A stretch of DNA of 57,903 nucleotides from an uncultured Erysipelotrichaceae bacterium (GCA_900538465.1 UPXV01000014.1:1-57903), one strand, 5' to 3'; counted from the stretch's first letter, positions 8,628-15,958 are shown. Notes: generated by a model from the sequence alone, not told the origin. A program made the numbers and translations.

Positions 8628-8727
8628 AAGTGACCTCCTATTGTCATGTGGTAATGACTCCTAATATTTTGTTTACAGATTATATTATGAATCTAAATCC
8701 ACGTTTTGGCAACTTAGGAGGTCACTT
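8628..8727 (-). repeat. 13-bp inverted repeat able to mask the transposase ribosome site
   Basis: AAGTGACCTCCTA (8628-8640) and its complement (8715-8727) flank the transposase leader. In a transcript entering from the ROK gene the two arms pair and bury AGGAGGT. A transcript starting at the internal promoter lacks the outer arm. Confidence 0.6.
8684..8712 (-). promoter_or_regulatory. Transposase promoter
   Basis: On the minus strand TTGCCA (8712-8707), a 17-bp spacer and CATAAT (8689-8684) form a plausible sigma-A promoter about 57 bases before the transposase start, inside the outer inverted-repeat arm. Confidence 0.55.
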
Positions 8728-8730
8728 CAT
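8719..8730 (-). repeat. Right terminal inverted repeat of the IS
   Basis: Read on the minus strand this is ATGAAGTGACCT, matching the left end. Its ATGAAGTGA supplies the last Met-Lys-stop of the ROK gene. Confidence 0.85.
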
Positions 8731-9702
8731 ATTATCTTGAATGATTTTGTTTAATAAATATTGAATCCCTATGTACTGCAATCCTTCAAACATAAGACCT
8801 ATAAAATCTTGATGATATTCGATTTGATTCTCTATTTTTAAAGGTAATAAGTGTTGTAAATATTGGGGTTCATTTAAAATATTTGGCTTCCATTTGTTGT
8901 CAATGGAAACATAGATATAAGGGGGATCAAAAGTAGAAACAATAATTGTAAAAAGAAAGATGAGAAGTTCATTAAATTGTTGTTGATTTTGACATTTCCT
9001 CATAGCAAGATTTAAAGGAATTCCATGATAAGGAATCAAACCAATTTCACCAGCAATACCATTTTGACCATGAAGAAGCTGTTCATGATTGATATAGGAA
9101 CTTCCAATACCTAATTGATTAATATGCAAATAAAAAGATGAACTTTTAGAATTATGAAGAAATTGTCCATAATGCATAGCTTTGACATCATTTTCTAAAC
9201 AAATGGGAATATCTACTGATTGTTTTAAAGAATCAATCCAAGTATGCTTTTCTAAAGAATCAAAATGATCAGTAATATAAGTATATCCTTGAACAATTCC
9301 CTCTACTGAAAGAATACAACAATGAATAGAATATTGAGTTATCATTTGTTTTATCTTGTCAATGAGTTCTTCTTCATTTTGATAGGGGATTTGAAAATGT
9401 AAATCTTCATAAACAATATAAAACTGAGCAATATTATTTCGAATCAGTATACATAAGAGATGAAATTGTTCTTGATTTAATGCAAATCGAGTTGGACATC
9501 TTCCACCTGTAGAAAAATCATTACCGGTTTCAACAATTATGTTTTGTGTTTGTAATGTTCTTAACATATTTCTTATACTAGGTTGTGATAAATTGGTTTT
9601 TTCTATCAGTTCATTAATGGTTGCATTTTTATTGAGATAGAGTTCATTTAAAATCATATAAAGATGATTCTTTTTCATATCTTGCAGTTTATTATGTTTC
9701 AT
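8722..9702 (-). CDS. ROK-family transcriptional regulator, C terminus set by the IS
   Basis: About 326 aa. An N-terminal winged helix (residues about 10-65, with ATINELIEKTNLSQPSIRN) resembles XylR/NagC repressors. A ROK sugar-kinase-like domain follows, with LENDVKAMHYGQ and a GIAGEIGLIPYHG segment. The CxCGxxGC zinc motif usual after GEIGH is missing and the ATP-site DxGxT is not seen, so it is a sensor rather than a kinase. ATG 9702 is chosen over upstream in-frame starts because AAGGAGGC (9714-9707) precedes it. The last codons (Met-Lys-stop) are IS sequence, so the native end is lost or altered. A strong palindrome at its promoter suggests autoregulation. Confidence 0.75.
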   Translation of the reverse strand: MKHNKLQDMKKNHLYMILNELYLNKNATINELIEKTNLSQPSIRNMLRTLQTQNIIVETGNDFSTGGRCPTRFALNQEQFHLLCILIRNNIAQFYIVYEDLHFQIPYQNEEELIDKIKQMITQYSIHCCILSVEGIVQGYTYITDHFDSLEKHTWIDSLKQSVDIPICLENDVKAMHYGQFLHNSKSSSFYLHINQLGIGSSYINHEQLLHGQNGIAGEIGLIPYHGIPLNLAMRKCQNQQQFNELLIFLFTIIVSTFDPPYIYVSIDNKWKPNILNEPQYLQHLLPLKIENQIEYHQDFIGLMFEGLQYIGIQYLLNKIIQDNMK

Positions 9703-9712
9703 AGAAGCCTCC

Positions 9713-9741
9713 TTACTTTTATTATACTTTAATAAAAGTAA
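9713..9741 (-). promoter_or_regulatory. Operator overlapping the ROK gene promoter
   Basis: A perfect 12-bp inverted repeat: arm TTACTTTTATTA, five-base spacer, then its complement. It covers the -10 box (TATAAT on the minus strand, 9726-9721; -35 TTGTTT at 9748-9743, 16-bp spacer). The pattern is like the long palindromic xyl operators bound by ROK repressors, so autoregulation is inferred. Confidence 0.65.
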
Positions 9742-9806
9742 AAAACAATAAAAAACATAATCAAAAACAAGAAAATTTTCAATATTTGAAAAAAATAATG
9801 TATACA

Positions 9807-9835
9807 TTGAATCTTCTATAGAGTTGTGATAAAAT
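9807..9835 (+). promoter_or_regulatory. Promoter of the preQ1 riboswitch/queT transcript
   Basis: TTGAAT, a 17-bp spacer and TAAAAT predict transcription starting near 9842, just before the first aptamer helix. Confidence 0.55.
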
Positions 9836-9844
9836 TGGCTCCGC

Positions 9845-9882
9845 ACTGGTTTGAAAGCCAAAACCCAGTATAAAAAACTAAG
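9845..9882 (+). ncRNA. PreQ1 class I riboswitch aptamer
   Basis: Stem ACTGG (9845-9849) pairs with CCAGT (9865-9869), followed at once by ATAAAAAACTAAG. The stem plus A-rich tail matches the preQ1-I layout, for example the B. subtilis queC leader with its ATAAAAAACTAA tail. A terminator and the queuosine-precursor transporter gene queT follow. The pseudoknot partner of CTA in the 15-base loop is not obvious by eye, so the subtype is uncertain. Confidence 0.72.
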
Positions 9883-9890
9883 AATGTTAT

Positions 9891-9917
9891 AAAAATGATG
9901 GCAAAGCCATCATTTTT
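9891..9917 (+). terminator. Riboswitch-controlled intrinsic terminator
   Basis: AAAATGATGGC pairs with GCCATCATTTT around a three-base loop, followed by T residues. It lies between the preQ1 aptamer and queT, as expected for transcriptional control of the transporter by preQ1. Confidence 0.8.
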
Positions 9918-9958
9918 CGCGTTTGACTTCTCACTGTTCTTGAGAAGAAGGAGGAAAA

Positions 9959-10444
9959 ATGAATAAAAAATTAAATGTTAAAATTGTCTCTATGAATGCG
10001 ATGATTGCTTGCGTTTATGCAGTATTGACAATCATTTGTTCAGGAATTTCTTATGGGGCAATTCAATTGCGTTTTTCAGAAATTCTTCTGTTTTTAGCTT
10101 TTTACAATAGAAAGTTTATTCCGGGGTTAGTGGTAGGATGCTTTTTAGCAAATATTCCATCACCTTTAGGATTAGCAGATATGATTTTTGGAACTTTTGC
10201 AACAGTATTGGCATGTTTAGTGATGTATGAGGCATCAAAGCTATATATTGGTGCAATTTTTGGCGCATTGATTAATGGGATTATTGTTGGAGGAGAATTG
10301 TATTTTGTCTTGAAATTACCATTTCTTATAAATGCTTTTTATGTATTTATTGGAGAGTTTATTGTTTTGATTATAGGATGTATTATATTAAAATATTTAA
10401 ATAATTACTCTCATTTTATGGACAAATATATTAGAAATTTATAA
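9959..10444 (+). CDS. queT: Queuosine precursor transporter QueT
   Basis: A 161-residue integral membrane protein of the QueT family (COG4708), with five or six hydrophobic segments. Family hallmarks include AIQLRFSEILLFLAFYN near residues 35-51 and the central SPLGLADMIFGTFAT. It is the substrate-binding (S) component of an energy-coupling-factor type importer for preQ0/preQ1-type precursors used in tRNA queuosine. The preQ1 riboswitch and terminator in its leader independently support the assignment. The ribosome site AGAAGGAGG is well placed. The following diguanylate cyclase gene starts about 30 bases after its stop. Confidence 0.92.
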   Translation: MNKKLNVKIVSMNAMIACVYAVLTIICSGISYGAIQLRFSEILLFLAFYNRKFIPGLVVGCFLANIPSPLGLADMIFGTFATVLACLVMYEASKLYIGAIFGALINGIIVGGELYFVLKLPFLINAFYVFIGEFIVLIIGCIILKYLNNYSHFMDKYIRNL

Positions 10445-10475
10445 AATATAAATAGAGGAAAAGGTGAGGAAAAAA

Positions 10476-11927
10476 ATGAGTGCTTTTGGACGATTTTATA
10501 AGAAATTAACGTCCCCAATGAAATATAGCCTTATTTTGATTGTTTATATTATATTGGCATTGTTTTTGTTTTCAATTATTATAGACAATCAAATTAAGGA
10601 AACAGCTGCAGCGAATCTTGAGCAGAGTTTAATTTTACAAGCTGGAAATATTGAAAAAACAACAGACCAACAGCTTCAAGCTTTAGAGTCTTTATCTGCT
10701 TTTGTTTCTGCGCAGGATCAATTGGTTAATGAACATACAATGGGATTTGTTAATAGTTTGGTAGAAAATACCATGATGAGTAAAGTTTATGTTATTACAT
10801 CTGATGGAATTGCACATGCCAATGGCAATAGTTCGTTTAATGCATCAGATAGACTTTTCTTTAAACAATCAATGGCGGGAGATCGTGTTGTGACAAAGTC
10901 ATTGAGTACTGAAAATGATGAGGAATATCGAATTGTATTAAGTGTTCCTATTTATCAAAATGGAAAGATTAATGGTGTTGTTGGAGGATCATTTAAACTT
11001 TCGGATATTAGTCAAATGATTTTTCCATCACAACCGTTTAGAAGTAGTGGTCATATTTTTGTTATAGATAAACATGGGGAATTTATTACAATGGATTCTT
11101 CTGAATATTTTAAAAATGAAAAAAATTTCTTTGATTATTATACAGGAGTTAAGTTACATCATACATCATTTCATCAAATTAAAGAAGAAATGAAAAATGG
11201 AAAATCTAACTCTTATATGTTAGAAAAGGATGGGGAAGTTTATTATTTGGTATTGACACCCATGAGTATTGCAGACTGGAGTTTGGGTTATGTTATACCA
11301 ACACGTGTTGCTGATGAACCATATCAATTTTTTTCAATGCATGAAATGGCATTGTTTGGGGTTATTATGATAGGTGTTTTGGTTTATTTAATAGCAATTT
11401 TTCGTTTGGTTTATGATGAACAAAAACAGTTGTATAAGCAAGCATCTTATGATTCTTTGACAAATCTATATAATAAGAAATATACGGAAATGTTAATTTC
11501 AGAGAGATTAATGGGAAATCAATTAAAGGCAATATTGATTATTGATTTAGATGACTTTAAAGTTGTCAATGATCAATATGGACATATTGTTGGTGATCGT
11601 TTTTTAAGTGAAGTTGCTAAAGAATTGAAAGATATGTTTAGGAGTTATGATATTGTTGGAAGAATTGGTGGAGATGAAATGATGATTCTCATGGATCAAA
11701 TTTCAAATCCTGAAGCAGTTTATAAAAAATGTAAAAAAGTCATTCATAGAATATCACAAATTCAAATGAGTGATGATACTGAATATTGTGCAAGTTGCAG
11801 TATTGGGATTGCTTTTTATCCAAATGATGGAGAAACTTTTGAAAGTCTTTATCAAAAAGCTGATAAGGCTTTATATAAAATGAAAAAGAATGGAAAGAAA
11901 GGTTATTGGATCTACGAAGAACAATAA
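10476..11927 (+). CDS. Membrane diguanylate cyclase, dCACHE sensor plus GGDEF
   Basis: About 483 aa. A first membrane helix (about 15-37), an extracytoplasmic double-CACHE sensor domain (about 40-275), a second membrane helix (about 290-312) and a cytoplasmic GGDEF domain. The active site reads RIGGDEMMIL, a GGDEM variant with the two key acidic residues kept. The product-inhibition I-site is intact as RSYD five residues upstream, and NDQYGHIVGDRFL is the canonical GTP-site segment. It should make c-di-GMP in response to an external small ligand. No EAL or PilZ protein is nearby. ATG 10476 with GGTGAGG is favoured over GTG 10464. Confidence 0.88.
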   Translation: MSAFGRFYKKLTSPMKYSLILIVYIILALFLFSIIIDNQIKETAAANLEQSLILQAGNIEKTTDQQLQALESLSAFVSAQDQLVNEHTMGFVNSLVENTMMSKVYVITSDGIAHANGNSSFNASDRLFFKQSMAGDRVVTKSLSTENDEEYRIVLSVPIYQNGKINGVVGGSFKLSDISQMIFPSQPFRSSGHIFVIDKHGEFITMDSSEYFKNEKNFFDYYTGVKLHHTSFHQIKEEMKNGKSNSYMLEKDGEVYYLVLTPMSIADWSLGYVIPTRVADEPYQFFSMHEMALFGVIMIGVLVYLIAIFRLVYDEQKQLYKQASYDSLTNLYNKKYTEMLISERLMGNQLKAILIIDLDDFKVVNDQYGHIVGDRFLSEVAKELKDMFRSYDIVGRIGGDEMMILMDQISNPEAVYKKCKKVIHRISQIQMSDDTEYCASCSIGIAFYPNDGETFESLYQKADKALYKMKKNGKKGYWIYEEQ

Positions 11928-11934
11928 CCTTTCT
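11896..11934 (+). terminator. Hairpin at the end of the cyclase gene
   Basis: A perfect 13-bp stem (AGAAAGGTTATTG and its complement) overlapping the stop codon. The T tract is poor (TTCATATT), so termination may be partial. Confidence 0.6.
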
Positions 11935-11985
11935 TCATATTCAATACATATTATTTTTTTATAATGAAAAAAATGGAGGGATAAG

Positions 11986-13122
11986 ATGATTTCAACAGAT
12001 AAAATGAGGGATTTAACTCTAAAGAATATGATTATTTTAGTCACATATATTGCAGGATTGGTTTTATGTCTTATTTATTTTAAGAATATTATGGGATTTA
12101 TTGGTCAACTAATAAGCATAATCAAACCGTTTATTATTGGATTTGTTTTGGCTTTTATTTTTAATATTCCTATGAAATATTTGATTAAGAAATTACCAAT
12201 TCAAAATGAAAAGACAAAGAAATTGGTTGCAGCCATACTTTCAATTCTTTTGGTATTCTTTGTTTTAACACTTATTGTTATGGTTGTTTTACCACAAGTG
12301 ATTGAGAATATACGTATGCTTATTGATAATTTACCAAGTATCTTTGCTCAAATTGAAGAATGGTTAAATTACTTTTTAAAGGAAGTCAATTTATCATCTA
12401 ATATTCTTGTAAAAATAGAAGAATTTCAACAAAACTTTGGTCAAACAATTTTAACAAAATTAACAACTTGGGTTCCAAGTATTGCCTTAGGAGTGAGTCA
12501 TTTCACAACAGGAATTGTGAATGTATTTATGGGATTTGTCATGGCTGTTTATATGTTGTTTTCTAAGGATAAGTTAATGCGTCAAGTTCAAAGAGTGGGA
12601 AGAGCTTTTTTGAATGAGCAACAATTTGAACAGACAAGAGAAGTTTTACGTTTAACATCATCAACATTTGAAAACTTTTTAGCAGGACAATTAACAGAAT
12701 CAGTCATTATTGGTGTTTTATGTTATATTGGTTGCGTTATTTTAGATATTCCATATGCATCAATTGCAGCCATTGTGATTGGTTTTACAAATATTATTCC
12801 TTATTTTGGACCAATTATTGGAGCTGTGATTTCATCAGTATTGATTATTTTTGTTTCACCAATGAAAGCTATTATTTTCCTAATTTTTAGTACTTTATTA
12901 CAACAGTTTGAATCTAACTTGATTTATCCACATGTTGTAGGAAATTCTGTAGGGTTATCTGCTTTATGGGTTTTATTTGCAGTGAGTGCTGGTGGAGGAT
13001 TGTTTGGTATTCCTGGAATGGTATTTGGTTTACCGACATTCTCTGTTATTTATGAATTGATGCGAAGATGGACAAATCAAAGATTAAAACAGAAAAATAC
13101 AAAAGTTGGACTATCAGATTGA
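11986..13122 (+). CDS. AI-2E family transporter (YtvI/PerM-like)
   Basis: A 378-residue polytopic membrane protein of the AI-2E exporter family. Two N-terminal helices (about 13-60) are followed by a helix near 75-100 and a long amphipathic region (about 105-150). Several C-terminal helices contain GFTNIIPYFGPIIGAV and GLFGIPGMVFGLP, which are signatures of the family. Known members export small molecules or Na+; autoinducer-2 export is proven for only a few. AGGG before the ATG is the ribosome site. It follows the cyclase by about 60 bases, after a hairpin, and ends in a strong terminator. Confidence 0.9.
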   Translation: MISTDKMRDLTLKNMIILVTYIAGLVLCLIYFKNIMGFIGQLISIIKPFIIGFVLAFIFNIPMKYLIKKLPIQNEKTKKLVAAILSILLVFFVLTLIVMVVLPQVIENIRMLIDNLPSIFAQIEEWLNYFLKEVNLSSNILVKIEEFQQNFGQTILTKLTTWVPSIALGVSHFTTGIVNVFMGFVMAVYMLFSKDKLMRQVQRVGRAFLNEQQFEQTREVLRLTSSTFENFLAGQLTESVIIGVLCYIGCVILDIPYASIAAIVIGFTNIIPYFGPIIGAVISSVLIIFVSPMKAIIFLIFSTLLQQFESNLIYPHVVGNSVGLSALWVLFAVSAGGGLFGIPGMVFGLPTFSVIYELMRRWTNQRLKQKNTKVGLSD

Positions 13123-13136
13123 TAGTCCATTTTCTT
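13108..13136 (+). terminator. Intrinsic terminator of the AI-2E gene
   Basis: A perfect nine-bp stem GGACTATCA with TGATAGTCC, three-base loop, then ATTTTCTTT. It overlaps the last codons. Confidence 0.75.
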
Positions 13137-13333
13137 TGTGAGTTCAACCTAAGAATTGTTTGAATACATGTAAAAGATGGTGTATTTTAATTCAATATTT
13201 TGTAAAATGAAGTAAATATTGACTCAAAAATAATCCAATGTTAGTATAAGACTATAAAAGGGGTTACATTTTTATTGAAGAAGGAGGATTTATTTATTAA
13301 TATCTCATGATAATAATTTGAGGAGGGAAAACA

Positions 13334-13666
13334 ATGAAAAAATTATTTCATTTTTTATCATGTCGTGGTTTGATTCCAATTCATGATTTAGAATTACAAG
13401 TTTTAAAAAAAGTAAAAACTCAATTTTTTAAATTAATGATGGATAAGGAGAATCCATATAGAAACATTTTAAGTTATAAATTATTTTATAAGGGACTTTT
13501 AAATAATAAAATAAGTCATATAATAAATTATACAAAGATTAGGTCTACATGGTCTCGTGTACAAAGAGAAGTTAATAAAAAGGGATGTTTATATGATGAA
13601 ATGACAAGTGAATTGGAGCCATATATAGCTATCATCCATATAGCTTGGACACTTAAAACTATATGA
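13334..13666 (+). CDS. Hypothetical protein, 110 aa
   Basis: A basic protein beginning MKKLFHFLSCRGLIPIHDL. No family is recognised. It is preceded by GAGGAGGGAAA at good spacing and by a possible promoter (TTGACT 13219-13224, 17-bp spacer, TAGTAT). Its stop overlaps the start of the next gene by four bases, so the two are coupled. It has no clear membrane segment; the C-terminal IAIIHIAWTLKTI is mildly hydrophobic. Codon use resembles its neighbours. Confidence 0.55.
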   Translation: MKKLFHFLSCRGLIPIHDLELQVLKKVKTQFFKLMMDKENPYRNILSYKLFYKGLLNNKISHIINYTKIRSTWSRVQREVNKKGCLYDEMTSELEPYIAIIHIAWTLKTI

Positions 13667-14214
13667 GTAGAAAACAAATGAGAATTATCTTTATTGTTAT
13701 ACCCATTACTCTTATTGCATCAATATTGATTTATTTTATAGTAAATATGAATAGTCCTTCAAAGGATAAACCTATTTATTTTATTGAGAATCTGATTGAT
13801 AATTGGGAAAATGCCTCATTTCTATATGATGCAAAAACAAATGATTTACTGGGTATAAAAATTCTCCATACTAAAAATCCTTGGGGATTATTTGTTTCAA
13901 AAGAAAAACATCCTTTGGTTTATGACTTTTATGATGATAAACAAGCAATGCTTTATGAATATAATAGAGAACAGATAGATATCATTATTCAAAAAGATCA
14001 TCAATTAGGATATCAAACGTCATGTTATTTTGAAATTATATTGAAGTATGATAATTTGTTCATTCACTCTATTTATGAGATAGAAGACTTTCAAGGAGAT
14101 ATTAGTAATAAAAGTGATCATATTGAAAAGTCTAAACAAATCGATTTGTTATGTAAGGAAATGATAGACTCATACTCAAATTATAAAAATAGAATACAAG
14201 AAGTTTATCCATAA
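13663..14214 (+). CDS. Hypothetical membrane-anchored protein, 183 aa
   Basis: One N-terminal membrane helix (about residues 7-29, IIFIVIPITLIASILIYFIV) followed by an extracytoplasmic domain of about 150 residues with alternating strands (DIIIQKDHQLGYQTSCYFEI). There is no lipobox Cys, so it is an anchored rather than a lipidated protein. Translationally coupled to the 110-residue gene before it (ATGA) and closed by a strong terminator, so the two form an isolated unit. No family recognised. Confidence 0.6.
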   Translation: MSRKQMRIIFIVIPITLIASILIYFIVNMNSPSKDKPIYFIENLIDNWENASFLYDAKTNDLLGIKILHTKNPWGLFVSKEKHPLVYDFYDDKQAMLYEYNREQIDIIIQKDHQLGYQTSCYFEIILKYDNLFIHSIYEIEDFQGDISNKSDHIEKSKQIDLLCKEMIDSYSNYKNRIQEVYP

Positions 14215-14222
14215 AAGTATTT

Positions 14223-14258
14223 AACAGGAAAGAAGATTATCTTTCCTGTATTATTTTT
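14223..14258 (+). terminator. Intrinsic terminator of the two-gene orphan unit
   Basis: Perfect stem ACAGGAAAGA with TCTTTCCTGT, six-base loop, then ATTATTTTT. Confidence 0.8.
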
Positions 14259-14311
14259 ATATTAATAATATTGATAATCTAATAAAGTGTGAAGATGATA
14301 AATAAAAGTTA

Positions 14312-14746
14312 TTAATCCCATTTTTTAAAGAGTCTCAGTAAAGTTTCAATGGCTTGGTTGAATTCTATTTGTTCATCAATTGTTAAATGAGTTTGAATTT
14401 GTTCTTGTAAAGGAGAAGTATCCAAAGGATTATCGATAAGAAATTGTTTTCCTTTCTCATTAATACCAATGAGTATGCTTCGACGATCTTGAGGGTCATC
14501 CTGACGATCAATAAGTCCATGTTGATAAAGTTTATCAATCATTTGTGTAGCTTGTTGCTTACTTAAACGTAAAGCTTTGGCAATCTCGCTCATTTTAACC
14601 AAACCGCCTTTTTTTAATATTAATAAACAAAAATATGTTTCATAACTGATATTTTTATTCTTTTGTTTTTGTTTAATACTTCTTTCAATTTTATAGTGCC
14701 AATGTGGCAGAATATGGATGATATTTTGGTATAAAGTTTTGCTCAT
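14312..14746 (-). CDS. MarR-family transcriptional regulator
   Basis: 144 aa, with the winged helix-turn-helix at about 50-110: VKMSEIAKALRLSKQQATQM as recognition region and QDDPQDRRSILIGINEKG as the wing. The surrounding N- and C-terminal helices form the usual dimer interface. It is transcribed away from a FUSC-like membrane protein gene across a 145-base gap that holds a consensus promoter and a palindrome. This is the classic arrangement of a MarR repressor controlling an adjacent efflux gene and itself. The ligand is probably an aromatic acid or drug-like compound, by analogy only. Ribosome site GGGAGGAAAG. Confidence 0.9.
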   Translation of the reverse strand: MSKTLYQNIIHILPHWHYKIERSIKQKQKNKNISYETYFCLLILKKGGLVKMSEIAKALRLSKQQATQMIDKLYQHGLIDRQDDPQDRRSILIGINEKGKQFLIDNPLDTSPLQEQIQTHLTIDEQIEFNQAIETLLRLFKKWD

Positions 14747-14771
14747 GATTCTTTCCTCCCTTTAATGACTC

Positions 14772-14799
14772 TTGACATTCATCATAATGCGTCTATAAT
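14772..14799 (+). promoter_or_regulatory. Consensus promoter of the FUSC-like gene
   Basis: TTGACA, a 16-bp spacer and TATAAT: both boxes are perfect. Such a strong promoter normally needs a repressor, and an operator starts inside its -10 box. Confidence 0.8.
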
Positions 14800-14819
14800 A
14801 GTAAATAAAAGTTTACTAT
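14798..14819. promoter_or_regulatory. Probable MarR operator
   Basis: ATAGTAAA (14798-14805), six-base spacer, then its perfect complement TTTACTAT (14812-14819). It covers the end of the -10 box and the expected start site. Confidence 0.65.
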
Positions 14820-14891
14820 ATATAAATGTATACTATATGATTATCATAAATGATAATGAGATAAAATGCAAGAATGAAAGGTGAGGTTATG

Positions 14892-15929
14892 ATGAAAATA
14901 GATAAAAATAGTTTAGGATTTCAAATATTACAAAATGCTTTTCGCTTTTTGATTAATGTTGGTTTTGTCTTTATTTTTCAAATGATTTTTGGTATGGAAA
15001 ATACCTTGGTAGGAGTAGCTATTGGTGTTGGGTTTACAATGCTTCCTATGTGCAATTTGGATTTAAAACCAATGACGATGTTTTTAACGATTGTCCTGCT
15101 TTATGGAGGTAGTGGGTTGATTGGTCAAATAACACTTATTAATCCATGGTTGGCTTTTATCTGTGATTTCTTATTTGTTGCCCTTATTATTCTGTTAAGT
15201 AATGAGCCAATTCATAGCAAACCCAATATTTCATTTTTATTATGTTTTGTATTTGCTCAATCAACAGTTGTTCAATGGGAACAATTTCCAATGCGAATGA
15301 TGTCCTGCGTTATGGGTGGATTGTTTGTTGGAGGATGTGTTTTATGGCGTTGGCATTCTCATCAATATGGAGGATGTATTGGTTTTAAAGAACAGATTCT
15401 AAGATGTCAAAAAAATCGTAGTTATTTATTAAGAATGTCATTTGGAATAGCTTTAGCCATGTTGATAGGAAGTTTGTTACAATTAAAAAAGCCATTATGG
15501 ATAAGTATCGTTGTCATGTCTTTAACACAGCTAGAGTTTAGTGAAACTTTGGAAAGAATCAAACATCGTTTTATTGGAACTTTAATTGGCGTTGTTTTGT
15601 TTTTTATATTTTTTCAATTATTGATTCCCCAAAAATATGCAATATGGGTTGTGATGTTACTTGGGTATGTGGGATTCTTTTTACCTGATTATAAATACAA
15701 ACAAGTTATTAATGCAGTTAGTGCACTTAATGCATCACTTGTTATTTTGGATACAATGACAGCAATTGAAACACGTATTCTTTGTTTGGGTGCAGGTATA
15801 TTGATTGTTTTGATTATTTATCTTATGACAAAGCTGATAAGAAGACTTCATTTGAAATCAACATTGTTATTGAGAAATCAAGTTGATCAGTTCTTTTCAA
15901 AATTAAAAAAAGAAGCAGTCATGGAATAA
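14892..15929 (+). CDS. FUSC-family membrane protein (aromatic acid/fusaric acid resistance-like)
   Basis: About 345 aa in two similar membrane halves: helices within about 15-140, then again from about 175 to 310, with a short cytoplasmic tail. The repeated halves, the hinge around residues 150-175 and SLLQLKKPLWISIVVMSLTQ in the second half fit the FUSC/YccS superfamily of efflux-type proteins. It is short because it lacks the long cytosolic insert of large members. ATG 14892 is chosen because GGTGAGG (14880-14886) sits five bases upstream, too close to ATG 14889 and downstream of ATG 14874. Probably repressed by the divergent MarR protein. Confidence 0.78.
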   Translation: MKIDKNSLGFQILQNAFRFLINVGFVFIFQMIFGMENTLVGVAIGVGFTMLPMCNLDLKPMTMFLTIVLLYGGSGLIGQITLINPWLAFICDFLFVALIILLSNEPIHSKPNISFLLCFVFAQSTVVQWEQFPMRMMSCVMGGLFVGGCVLWRWHSHQYGGCIGFKEQILRCQKNRSYLLRMSFGIALAMLIGSLLQLKKPLWISIVVMSLTQLEFSETLERIKHRFIGTLIGVVLFFIFFQLLIPQKYAIWVVMLLGYVGFFLPDYKYKQVINAVSALNASLVILDTMTAIETRILCLGAGILIVLIIYLMTKLIRRLHLKSTLLLRNQVDQFFSKLKKEAVME

Positions 15930-15958
15930 CTTTGAAAGTTATCTCATGACTGCTTTTT
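15904..15958. terminator. Long bidirectional terminator between convergent genes
   Basis: Outer stem AGCAGTCATG (15914-15923) with CATGACTGCT (15945-15954) and inner stem ATAACTTT with AAAGTTAT. A residues lie on the left and T residues on the right, so it can end transcription in both directions. It overlaps the 3' ends of both genes. Confidence 0.8.

Larger units (their letters stand above)
7113..8730 (-). mobile_element. IS110-superfamily (IS1111-like) insertion sequence
   Basis: About 1.62 kb, bounded by 12-bp terminal inverted repeats (ATGAAGTGACCT on the left, its complement on the right). It carries one intact DEDD transposase on the minus strand, about 100 bases of noncoding DNA before it and about 390 bases after it. 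A long noncoding segment downstream of the transposase plus terminal inverted repeats is the IS1111-group layout, where that segment encodes the guide (bridge/seek) RNA. No target duplication is evident beyond one shared T. The element sits exactly between a ROK regulator and a HAD gene. Confidence 0.85.

Noticed and set aside
9703..9861. 53-residue N-terminal extension of the ROK gene
   Set aside because: It would run through the operator, promoter and ribosome site. The AAGGAGGC at 9714-9707 fixes the start at 9702.
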